A DNA stretch of 13,403 nt from Candidatus Firestonebacteria bacterium RIFOXYA2_FULL_40_8 (GTDB lineage Bacteria; Oederibacteriota; D2-FULL-39-29), in NCBI GenBank assembly GCA_001778355.1, contig MFGS01000113.1, positions 51,595 to 64,997 on the forward strand, in the 5' to 3' direction. Shown piece after piece: positions 5,186 through 12,161 of this stretch. Numbering within the stretch: position 1 is the first letter of the stretch; each line of letters begins with the position of its first letter. The position numbers were made by a program, and so were the translations under genes. The notes beneath the pieces were generated by a model. That model was not told the DNA's origin and did not search any database. It saw only the letters and a program-made list of their open reading frames with translations.

Positions 5186-6310
5186 TTATTTTTCCTCGAC
5201 CACAAAGCCGGACAGGGAGTAATAAATTATGGTGTCTTCCGGTATTTCCATTTTACCGTCTTTTTGCATGATGGAGATATGGAGAACGAACCTCTTGTTT
5301 TCCAATTGCTTTGTGCTGTAATAACTTATTTGTTTCAGGTTTTTAAATTCGGCACCCAGCTCTTCTTTATCTTTGTACATTTTTTCCGCGAATTTTGTCT
5401 CGTCGGAAATCACCCGAAGCACGACACCGTCTTCCACTGTGATCTTTCTGGCGTCGGTGATGCACAACTCCAGTTTATTTTTTAAAATACTGTCCTTTTT
5501 AAAATCAAGGTACTGTTCCGCCGCTCCCCACTTATCATCAAGAAACTCCAGAGAGACGTTCAAAACACCGTTACTGGCAAAAAGTATATATTGCGGTTTT
5601 TCAATGAGCTCCCAATTTTCGGCATAAGGGAGTGCAAGTACAAACTTGTATTTAACAGTCGTTATAATGATATATTTTTTGTTCCTGTCCGAGTTAATGG
5701 CATAACCCGATTTACTATCCGCGACGTAGTTTCCGTTAAATACCAGCAGCTTTTTCCCTTTATACTCGGTGACATCTTCTTCTATTTTCCAGTTCTCCTT
5801 CAGGAACTTATTGAACTTAATATCGAAGAGGAAAACTTTAAACGAGTTATCCGTTTTCGGATCCGGCAGCTTTTCGCCTTTCAGCATATTGCCTTTGTAT
5901 TCGTACGCTTTTTTCAGATACTTGATCGCTTTATCCACATCCTTCTTTTCCCCGTAAGTACAGGCGATATTATAATAAAACATCGGGTACTTTTGGTCCT
6001 TCTTTATCCCTTTCTCAAAAGTCGCAATTGCTTTAATCGTGTTTCCGGTAATTGCGTAAGCCATCCCCAGATTGTCCACCGCTATAAGCCACTTTATTTT
6101 ATCCTCGCCTTCAAACTTGGTTTCTTTCTCCAGCATAGGAATAGCTTTTTCGTAATTAGCTATAGCTTTATCGTAATACCTGCCTATAAAATACTTGGAA
6201 GCATCCACGAGCAGACTTTCACGGTCCGGTTCTTCGGCCCGTAGAACGGGAAGGAAAGATAATCCCAACATTATTGTGCATAATAATGTGCGTAATGATA
6301 TTATTTTCAT
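5186..6310 (-). CDS. Exported TPR protein with uncharacterised C-terminal domain
   Basis: A 374-residue protein. Residues 1-25 are a Sec-type signal peptide (MKII, hydrophobic core, then LRA-EE), so it is probably periplasmic. TPR-like helical repeats fill about 33-140, with recognisable units at YYDKAIANYEKAI (45-57), LGMAYAITGNTIKAIATFEKGI (81-102) and YYNIACTYGEKKDVDKAIKYLKKA (112-135). From about 160 to 374 the sequence changes to an alternating hydrophobic, Lys-rich, probably beta-rich domain that I do not recognise. Its start overlaps the stop of the Bax inhibitor-1 gene (ATGA at 6310-6307), so the two are translationally coupled. Function unknown; TPRs suggest a protein-protein scaffold. 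Confidence 0.82.
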   Translation of the reverse strand: MKIISLRTLLCTIMLGLSFLPVLRAEEPDRESLLVDASKYFIGRYYDKAIANYEKAIPMLEKETKFEGEDKIKWLIAVDNLGMAYAITGNTIKAIATFEKGIKKDQKYPMFYYNIACTYGEKKDVDKAIKYLKKAYEYKGNMLKGEKLPDPKTDNSFKVFLFDIKFNKFLKENWKIEEDVTEYKGKKLLVFNGNYVADSKSGYAINSDRNKKYIIITTVKYKFVLALPYAENWELIEKPQYILFASNGVLNVSLEFLDDKWGAAEQYLDFKKDSILKNKLELCITDARKITVEDGVVLRVISDETKFAEKMYKDKEELGAEFKNLKQISYYSTKQLENKRFVLHISIMQKDGKMEIPEDTIIYYSLSGFVVEEK

Positions 6311-6999
6311 CTTCTTCTCCCAAGTATTCTCAATATCCTGAGGAATAGGTTAATTATATCCATATAAAGAGCAGCCGCGCTGTCTATTGCGTTATCCAGG
6401 GTTTTAGGAATCTGATTCGCCCTGCCCCAATCATAACCGATATACCCGCAAAAGATAAGTACGACTATCCAGTCAATGATGCCATGTGTTTTTTTAAGGA
6501 TAAATATATCAACAAGTTCCCAGATAATGACAAGTAAAAGTGAAATAGTAAGAGCCGGGGCAATTTTTTTAAAAAAAGCCGGGAAGAGAGTACCGAGTAT
6601 CATCATCGATGCCGTAACCAGCCCGGTTATCTTCATTGCTTCAAGAACTATAGCGGGATCATAGCGCATTACCACAATATTAATAATAAAACCAAAAGGT
6701 ACAACCACGAGGTTGTATCCCAGAAAACTCACCGCAGGATTTGAGGACTTTTTAAAAAGGTAGATTCCGAGAAAACACAAACCGAAATAGGCAAGCAGAA
6801 AAAAAATAGGCCCGATATCCGCTACGATTTTGTCTGCAGGTACAAACTTGACCATAAGCCAGTTTATCAGGAATCCATAAGTCAGAACCAATCCCATTAT
6901 CAGATTATAAGTCCCGCCGGAAAGCTCCTGCGCTCCGTCTTCTATAGTCTTCCTGTCAAAAACCCCTTCCTGCTTCTCCGCTTCGCCGTCTCCAAACAT
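6307..6999 (-). CDS. Bax inhibitor-1 / YccA-family membrane protein
   Basis: A 230-residue polytopic inner-membrane protein with about seven hydrophobic segments after a soluble N-terminus of about 28 residues. The family hallmarks sit at the C-terminal end: GYIGYDWG (185-192) and ALYMDIINLFLRILRILGRRR (210-230). D190 and D214 are 24 residues apart, the same spacing as the calcium-leak-gating Asp pair described in Bacillus BsYetJ (D171, D195). A pH-sensitive Ca2+ leak is therefore possible, but only by family analogy. It is the first gene of the four-gene unit that ends with nadR. A G-rich stretch GGGGGGA lies about eight bases before the ATG. Confidence 0.9.
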   Translation of the reverse strand: MFGDGEAEKQEGVFDRKTIEDGAQELSGGTYNLIMGLVLTYGFLINWLMVKFVPADKIVADIGPIFFLLAYFGLCFLGIYLFKKSSNPAVSFLGYNLVVVPFGFIINIVVMRYDPAIVLEAMKITGLVTASMMILGTLFPAFFKKIAPALTISLLLVIIWELVDIFILKKTHGIIDWIVVLIFCGYIGYDWGRANQIPKTLDNAIDSAAALYMDIINLFLRILRILGRRR

Positions 7000-7023
7000 G
7001 TTCCGTCCCCCCGGGTAAAGAAT

Positions 7024-7053
7024 AATATATATATTTACTTAATTTTACCACAA
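7024..7053 (-). promoter_or_regulatory. Putative promoter of the BI-1/TPR/pnuC/nadR operon
   Basis: On the minus strand TTGTGG (7053-7048) and TATATT (7029-7024) are 18 bases apart, upstream of the ATG at 6999. The leader would be about 18 bases and contain GGGGGGA as Shine-Dalgarno. The TATATATATTATT tract offers alternative -10 registers. Consensus matching only. Confidence 0.4.
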
Positions 7054-7090
7054 AGGGTTAAAAAAGCAAGGGAGAAAATAAAAATATATA

Positions 7091-7242
7091 GTTCATAAGG
7101 TTTGTAAAGTCTTTTTCAGAGGTGGTATTATTCATTATTAAAGACACTGGATCCCCGATAAAAGCACTCGGGGATGACAAAGTAATATATTTTGCTCTGA
7201 TATTTTTGCTCTTACCTTATAGACTTTATAAACTTTATGAAC
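7091..7242. repeat. Composite intergenic repeat with 22-base inverted ends
   Basis: Bases 7091-7112 and the reverse complement of 7221-7242 agree at 20 of 22 positions (both begin GTTCATAA and end TAAAGTCT). Between the ends lie GTGGTATTAT copy 3 (7122-7131) and the 40-base palindromic repeat (7140-7179). The arms are made of 9-base units: two at 7092-7109, and four inverted ones at 7215-7250 (TCCATAAGG, TTCATAAAG, TTTATAAAG, TCTATAAGG read on the minus strand). It fills the gap after the msrA stop. It encodes no protein, and I see no flanking target-site duplication, so a miniature transposon is possible but unproven. Confidence 0.65.
7140..7179. repeat. Palindromic intergenic repeat (REP-like hairpin), copy 2
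   Basis: ATCCCCGA (7151-7158) and TCGGGGAT (7168-7175) form a perfect 8-bp stem around TAAAAGCAC, the same loop as copy 1 at 558-597. Where copy 1 has an A-T pair, this copy has C-G (7155 with 7171). The flanks AAAGACACTGG and GACA are identical in both copies. It lies about 80 bases downstream of the msrA stop. Confidence 0.8.
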
Positions 7243-7256
7243 CTTATGGACCGTTC

Positions 7257-7859
7257 TTAGAAGGGACTTCTAAGAACATGGCAACCGCTTTGTCCGTTCT
7301 TCTTAAAATATTTCTGATGGTACTCTTCGGCTTTATAGAAATCTTTGGCGGGGATTACTTCGGTGACTATTTTTGAATCAAAAACTTTCTTTTTTTCCAG
7401 GTCGGCTATAAAATCCAACGCTTCCTTCTTTTGTATGTCATTGTGAAAGAAAATAACAGAGCGGTACTGACTGCCGACATCGGGGCCCTGTCTGTTTATT
7501 GTGGTCGGATCATGAAGACGGAAAAATACGTCAAGAAGGTGTTTATAGGTAACTGTTTTCGGGTCATAGTAAACTTCTACTGATTCAGCGTGACCCGTTG
7601 TTCCGGTACAGGTATCTTCATACGTCGGATTTTTTGTGTGGCCGCCTGAGTAACCGGCTACAGTTTTCTGAACACCTTTTACCGCATCAAAGAGATCCTG
7701 CACGCCCCAGAAGCAGCCGGCGGCGAAAGTTCCTTTTTCCAGATTTTCCATATTTATATTCTCCTTGATTTCTTCTACGGGTTTATTCCCCTTGCATCCC
7801 GCAAATAAAAAGAAACCGGCCAAAACAACTATCGCAGCGTATAGAATATATTTTTTCAT
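7257..7859 (-). CDS. msrA: Peptide methionine sulfoxide reductase A, lipoprotein form
   Basis: A 200-residue MsrA, which reduces the S-epimer of methionine sulfoxide in proteins. The catalytic site GCFWG starts at 48 with the nucleophile C49; TGHAESVEVYYDP (88-100) and GSQYRSVIF (129-137) are further family blocks. C193 (SGCHV) is a candidate resolving cysteine. The N-terminus MKKYILYAAIVVLAGFFLFAGC is a lipoprotein signal with lipobox FAGC, so C22 should be lipidated and the enzyme anchored in the cell envelope. Lys follows C22, so there is no Asp+2 retention signal. No MsrB is encoded nearby. There is no Shine-Dalgarno, but TATAAT ends six bases before the ATG, suggesting its own leaderless transcript despite the upstream gene ending only 60 bases away. 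Confidence 0.94.
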   Translation of the reverse strand: MKKYILYAAIVVLAGFFLFAGCKGNKPVEEIKENINMENLEKGTFAAGCFWGVQDLFDAVKGVQKTVAGYSGGHTKNPTYEDTCTGTTGHAESVEVYYDPKTVTYKHLLDVFFRLHDPTTINRQGPDVGSQYRSVIFFHNDIQKKEALDFIADLEKKKVFDSKIVTEVIPAKDFYKAEEYHQKYFKKNGQSGCHVLRSPF

Positions 7860-7865
7860 ATTACA

Positions 7866-7871
7866 ATTATA
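7866..7871 (-). promoter_or_regulatory. -10 box of msrA, at leaderless spacing
   Basis: On the minus strand TATAAT (7871-7866) is followed by six bases (TGTAAT) and the ATG at 7859. It is the third such arrangement in the window. The hexamer 17 bases upstream, TACAAA (7894-7889), is a poor -35. Confidence 0.5.
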
Positions 7872-7919
7872 AACTAATTACCGGTTACTTTGTATGATTA
7901 TCGTCACGGGGAGAACTTC

Positions 7920-8651
7920 TTATTTTAAATGTTCTTTCAGGAGTTTTTCGGCCTCTTTCTTGTCATATAGGTAGTAGTTGGCGGGAAGGGACGGGTTCTT
8001 CATATCTATCACAGCATTCAGGAGTTCTAAGGCTTCTTTTTTCTTCCCTTGATTTATATATATTTTAGCCAGGTCAATATAAGGCATTGAAACACAAGGA
8101 TCCGCAGCCATTGCTTCTTTCAGGAGTTCAATAGCTTTTTCCGTGCTTCCCCCGAATAACCCGGGGACCTGGTAGTAATAATTGGCAAGAGCCACCTTGG
8201 CTATCGGATGTTTAGGATTAAGCTCAAGCGTCCTTTCAAACTCTTTTTTTATCTCCCCTGCGGAACCCATAGCATTGAAGATTCCTTTTAACTGCGCGCA
8301 TCTTCCCAGACTTGCCGCATAATAGAAATGCGCATCGGCGCTTTTCTCATCCAGCTTGAGCGCTTTTTTCGCATACTCAACGCCCTTTTCGTAAGTTTTT
8401 CTTTTTTCATCCTCTGTTTTCATATTTTCACCGCAAAACAGGTAGTATCTGGAAACAAGAACTACGGCCTTTACATTCTCCGGTTCTTTTTCCAATAGCT
8501 GCAGGGTGAGTTCATTTGCATTCAAAGCATTTTCCGTATTCAGATGTCTTGCTTCGAACAATTCAAGCGCTCTCGTGTAAAGAGCGCTCGAATCCTCTGC
8601 AGTTACGGACATTACACCTATAAAAAATATAAAACTTAATATTTTTCTCAT
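7920..8651 (-). CDS. Exported TPR protein, last gene of the RND operon
   Basis: A 243-residue protein with an N-terminal Sec signal peptide (MRKILSFIFFIGVMSVTA, probable cleavage near residue 18-19), so probably periplasmic. TPR-like units cover most of the rest: about 86-119 (KGVEYAKKALKLDEKSADAH), 133-160 (FERTLELNPKHPIAKVALANYYY), 170-200 (TEKAIELLKEAMAADP) and 204-218. The insert VPGLFGGS (162-169) between two repeats is distinctive; periplasmic TPR proteins of the TatT type have a similar look, but I do not claim that assignment. The start codon overlaps the stop of the carrier-protein gene (ATGA, 8651-8648), so the two are translationally coupled. Partners and function are unknown. Confidence 0.82.
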   Translation of the reverse strand: MRKILSFIFFIGVMSVTAEDSSALYTRALELFEARHLNTENALNANELTLQLLEKEPENVKAVVLVSRYYLFCGENMKTEDEKRKTYEKGVEYAKKALKLDEKSADAHFYYAASLGRCAQLKGIFNAMGSAGEIKKEFERTLELNPKHPIAKVALANYYYQVPGLFGGSTEKAIELLKEAMAADPCVSMPYIDLAKIYINQGKKKEALELLNAVIDMKNPSLPANYYLYDKKEAEKLLKEHLK

Positions 8652-8896
8652 ACACCCACTTTTTGATTTTTGAGCTTTTCTTCTACGACATTTGCCAGCT
8701 CGCCGACAGTTTTCATCTTCCAGACCGTCCGGTCGCTCAAGATATCTATATTATACTTATCTTCGAGTGCCATCTGTATCTCAACCATATCGAGATAATC
8801 GGCCCCCAGGTCCGCGCCAATCCTGGTCTCCGGCTTGATCTCTTTATTCTTCACATCAATAGTTTTTGCAATGATAGTTTTCAAGTCGTCAAGCAT
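8648..8896 (-). CDS. Acyl-carrier-like protein with Tyr replacing the phosphopantetheine Ser
   Basis: An 82-residue protein with the full layout of an acyl carrier protein: helix I (LDDLKTIIAKTIDV), RIGADLGADYLDMVEIQMALE where loop and helix II belong, DKYNIDI, then TVGELANVVEEKL as the last helix. The canonical attachment motif is DSLD; here residues 33-36 are DYLD, with TAT (minus strand 8797-8795) for Y34. One base change from TCT would restore Ser. As written it cannot carry 4'-phosphopantetheine at the usual place. I start at ATG 8896 because AGGAGG lies five bases before it; the upstream ATG at 8920 would add eight unconserved residues. It follows the RND gene by 91 bases and overlaps the TPR gene. 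It could be a structural or regulatory carrier homologue, or a sequencing error. Confidence 0.85.
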   Translation of the reverse strand: MLDDLKTIIAKTIDVKNKEIKPETRIGADLGADYLDMVEIQMALEDKYNIDILSDRTVWKMKTVGELANVVEEKLKNQKVGV

Positions 8897-8987
8897 AAAA
8901 CCCTCCTGTAAAACGGACAATGCAAATTATTATTTAAAAACTACTTTGTTATTCTTTTTAATGTCATATTTAATTTACTTCCGGAGC

Positions 8988-11900
8988 TTAAACTTTTGCC
9001 TTTAAAATTTTTCTCTTATTGCTCTTTGCATCTTCCTCTGCAATATCTATCTTTCTGTTTTCCGGCCTGCCAAGCATCCTTCTTGACCACCTGCGGAAGG
9101 TATCCAGGTAACCATAGATTGCAGGCACAACAGCAAGAGTCAAAAAGGTAGAGCTGATAAGCCCGCCAATGACCGCTATGCCCATACTTCTTCTAAAAGT
9201 TCCGACTTCACTAAGACCTAAAGCCAGAGGAAGCATGCCTGCAATAAGCGCGAAAGTCGTCATAAGAATAGGCCGAAGCCTGGTCTTTCCCGCCTGAGTA
9301 AGAGCTTCATCTCTTGATAGACCCTTTCTCATGAGTTTTTGAGTGTAGTCAACAAGCAGGATTGAATTCTTGGCAGAAAGACCGAGCAGCATAATAAAAC
9401 CGATCATACCGAACATATCCAGCGCTTGGCCTGTAATAAAGAGCGCAAGAAGCCCGCCTATCAAAGACAGCGGCAGGGCAGACATGATTGTAAACGGGAT
9501 CACAAGCGATTCGTACAGGCTTACCAGTATCAAATATATAAAGACAACAGAAAGCACCGCGGCTATAACCATATTTTTCATCAGGTCTGCGAGATCCTCG
9601 GAGGAACCGACGAACTGATAACCGACGCCTTCCGGAAGCTTTTCCGCTTCCATTATTTTCTTTGCCGCATCGGTGACACTGCCGATAGCGCCGCCTTTAT
9701 CAAGATTAGCCACGACCATTACGTACCTTGCGCGGTTCCTCTTGAATATTTTTTGCGGGCCGCTGGAAATCTTACCGTCCGCGATGTTCTTGAGTTTTAC
9801 AAGCTGCATATTAACATTCGGCACATATACGGAATCAAACTGGCTGCTCAAATCCCTCTGGTCATCCTGTACTTTAACTCTAATATCATACTCAAGCCCT
9901 TTCTCGCGGTACTTTGCCGGCAGGACACCTTCAACGCTTCCGCGCAGCTCCAATCCCGCAGAAACAGATTGCACACCGAATTTCGCCATCTTGGAAGGAT
10001 CCAAACTGACCTGGAACTCCGGTTTGCCTGGTTTATAATTGCAGTCAACATCCACAAGTCCTTTTATACCTTTAATTTTCACCATAACCTTCTGCGCAAT
10101 ATCTGAGATCTGATCAAGATCTTCACCCGTAATGATAAGATTGAAAGGCTTTGAATTACCGCCCATTCCCTGATCGCTCACTCCGGGATTTAACAGGTCT
10201 TTTTTCGGATCCAGCAGTTTTCTTATCTGCACCTTCTTATCCGATGTTGAGGTCTTCCTCTCTTTTGCAGGAACCATCTTAACGAACATGGTTGAAACAT
10301 TGCTCTCGCCGCTGGAATTACCTACGGTTGTTGAAACGGCTTCTATTTCCGGATCTTTCCGGAGCATTTCCTCTACCTCCAGCGTATATTTATTCATTTC
10401 CGAAAGAGAGGTCCCCGGTTTTGCCTCCAAGTCCACAAAGAATTCTCCGTGCTCCTGCGCGGCCATAAAAGTCTTAGGGATCTTCACAACCGTACTGACA
10501 CTTCCGATAAATATTAATATCATAGCAATAAGGACTTTACCCTTGTGTCCAAGCGTAAATCTGATGATTCTTTCATAAATTTTTTCCAGCCAATCTTGAA
10601 ATTTTCCAAAGTATTCGGCCGGCGCGCGTAGAATTGAAACTAAGACCGGACGTTTTTCAAGATTAGCTTCCTTTCTCTTTCCCATAAAATACGCGGAGAG
10701 CATGGGAGCTATGGTAAGCGCATCAAAGAGAGAAATGGCCATGGCAAATACCAGTGTCAGACCGAACTGTTTGAAGAACTGCCCGACCGTTCCCTGCAGG
10801 AAACCTACGGGAAGGAAAACTGCGATGACCGTGAGTGTTGTGGCAACAACAGCAAGCGTCACTTCATCCGTACCTGTCTGCGCGGCTTCCTCAGGCGGCA
10901 TCCCGTCTTCAATGTGCCTGAAAATATTTTCGCGGACCACAATTGCGTCATCAAGAAGCAATCCGACTGCAAGCGAGAGCGCCATAAGAGTAAGCACGTT
11001 TACGGTAAAACCAAAGAGATACATAAATATGAATGCCCCTATCAAACTGTTAGGGAGCGCAAGGATAGTAATAAGAGTGGAACGGAAATTCCCGAGGAAA
11101 AGATAGACGACGATAAGAGCCAGGAATATACCCAGATAGATGGTCTCTTTCATATCTTTAAGGTTCATCTTAATGGGTCTGGCGTTGTCCTGAATAATGT
11201 TTAGCTGGGGAGCCCCGCGTTTACCCGCAAACTCGGCGTTAATCTTATCCCGGCGCTTCATAATATTTTCTGAAACATTCACGGTGTTAGCGCCTGACTG
11301 CTTGTAAACATTCACCAGCACCGCAGGCTTCCCGTTTAAATAGCCGAAGGTCTTTGCCTCCTCCACTGTGTCTTCAACTTTTCCAAGGCGGCTCACGGTA
11401 ATAGGTACATCACTTCCGAAGAAGTTAACCACAACATCCTCTATCTTCTTAACTGATTGAAACTCGCCTATGGTACGGAAGGTAAGTTCTTTTGAGTCCT
11501 TTGATACTTTTCCTATAGGTATATTCTGACTGTTTCCGGCAATTCTCTGCGCGACAGCGCTTACACTGGTCTCATAATCCTTGAGTTTTTTCCTGTCCAG
11601 GATAATGTGTATTTCCCTCTTTGTGCCTCCGATAATCTCAACCTTGCCTACATTGGCGATCTGAGAAAAACCATTCTTCACCGTATTGTCTGCAAGATCA
11701 TAGAGCTCGGCAGGTTTAAGGTCTGCTGAAAGACTAAATGCCGCTATCGGCCTGTCGGCAAAATCAAACCTCTTGATAATGGGCTCCTGTATGGCTGCAG
11801 GGAACTGGTTTCTTACCTGGCTGATCTTATCTTTTACCTGCTGCTCTGCATACTTCGCGTCAGTTTCAAAAGTAAACTCCGCGACTACAACAGAAGCTCC

Positions 11901-12158
11901 GTCCTGGTTTATCGAGGTCACGTTCTTTAAACCCGATACAGCGCTGATCTGCTCTTCCAGTATCCTGGAAATCTGGGTTTCTATTTCATTCGGACCGGCA
12001 CCGGGATATATAGTTGTTACAATGACCACGGGAAAGGTAACATCCGGCATCATATCCACACTCATTCGCTCCATACAGATAACACCGATAACCAGCATAA
12101 GTGCCACTAAAGACATTATCAGTGAAGGCCTCTTTATCGATAATCCTGCTAAGTTCAT
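8988..12158 (-). CDS. RND efflux pump, HAE1/AcrB-type inner-membrane transporter
   Basis: A full-length 1056-residue proton-driven RND permease, the inner-membrane component of a tripartite exporter. The first transmembrane helix (about 12-30) leads into a porter domain with TFPVVIVTTIYPGAGPNEIE (41-60). The helix 2-6 bundle begins about 340, and the second half repeats the layout from about 540 and 870. The proton-relay residues are present: D403-D404 in TM4 (GLLLDDAIVV) and K930 in TM10 (GLSAKNSILLVDY), so it should be energised. The substrate cannot be inferred. The C-terminus has a charged tail of about 35 residues. It starts three bases after the outer-membrane protein's stop, with GGGGGAG as Shine-Dalgarno inside that gene's end. 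No membrane-fusion protein lies between them. Confidence 0.95.
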   Translation of the reverse strand: MNLAGLSIKRPSLIMSLVALMLVIGVICMERMSVDMMPDVTFPVVIVTTIYPGAGPNEIETQISRILEEQISAVSGLKNVTSINQDGASVVVAEFTFETDAKYAEQQVKDKISQVRNQFPAAIQEPIIKRFDFADRPIAAFSLSADLKPAELYDLADNTVKNGFSQIANVGKVEIIGGTKREIHIILDRKKLKDYETSVSAVAQRIAGNSQNIPIGKVSKDSKELTFRTIGEFQSVKKIEDVVVNFFGSDVPITVSRLGKVEDTVEEAKTFGYLNGKPAVLVNVYKQSGANTVNVSENIMKRRDKINAEFAGKRGAPQLNIIQDNARPIKMNLKDMKETIYLGIFLALIVVYLFLGNFRSTLITILALPNSLIGAFIFMYLFGFTVNVLTLMALSLAVGLLLDDAIVVRENIFRHIEDGMPPEEAAQTGTDEVTLAVVATTLTVIAVFLPVGFLQGTVGQFFKQFGLTLVFAMAISLFDALTIAPMLSAYFMGKRKEANLEKRPVLVSILRAPAEYFGKFQDWLEKIYERIIRFTLGHKGKVLIAMILIFIGSVSTVVKIPKTFMAAQEHGEFFVDLEAKPGTSLSEMNKYTLEVEEMLRKDPEIEAVSTTVGNSSGESNVSTMFVKMVPAKERKTSTSDKKVQIRKLLDPKKDLLNPGVSDQGMGGNSKPFNLIITGEDLDQISDIAQKVMVKIKGIKGLVDVDCNYKPGKPEFQVSLDPSKMAKFGVQSVSAGLELRGSVEGVLPAKYREKGLEYDIRVKVQDDQRDLSSQFDSVYVPNVNMQLVKLKNIADGKISSGPQKIFKRNRARYVMVVANLDKGGAIGSVTDAAKKIMEAEKLPEGVGYQFVGSSEDLADLMKNMVIAAVLSVVFIYLILVSLYESLVIPFTIMSALPLSLIGGLLALFITGQALDMFGMIGFIMLLGLSAKNSILLVDYTQKLMRKGLSRDEALTQAGKTRLRPILMTTFALIAGMLPLALGLSEVGTFRRSMGIAVIGGLISSTFLTLAVVPAIYGYLDTFRRWSRRMLGRPENRKIDIAEEDAKSNKRKILKAKV

Positions 12159-12161
12159 ATT

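Noticed and set aside
5591..6244. 217-residue plus-strand frame opposite the exported TPR gene
   Set aside because: Antisense shadow. The minus-strand frame has a signal peptide, TPR units and coupling to its upstream gene.
7122..7376. Plus-strand reading frame beginning VVLFIIKDTGSPIKALGDD
   Set aside because: It is translation of the palindromic repeat, continuing antisense into the end of msrA. The similarity to the frame at 537 reflects shared DNA, not a protein family.
8897..8920. Eight-residue N-terminal extension of the carrier-like protein
   Set aside because: The downstream ATG at 8896 has AGGAGG at good spacing, and carrier proteins normally begin close to helix I.
9426..10106. 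226-residue plus-strand frame inside the RND gene
   Set aside because: Antisense shadow of a strongly conserved pump gene, with no recognisable protein features. The same holds for the other plus-strand frames in 9370-12660.
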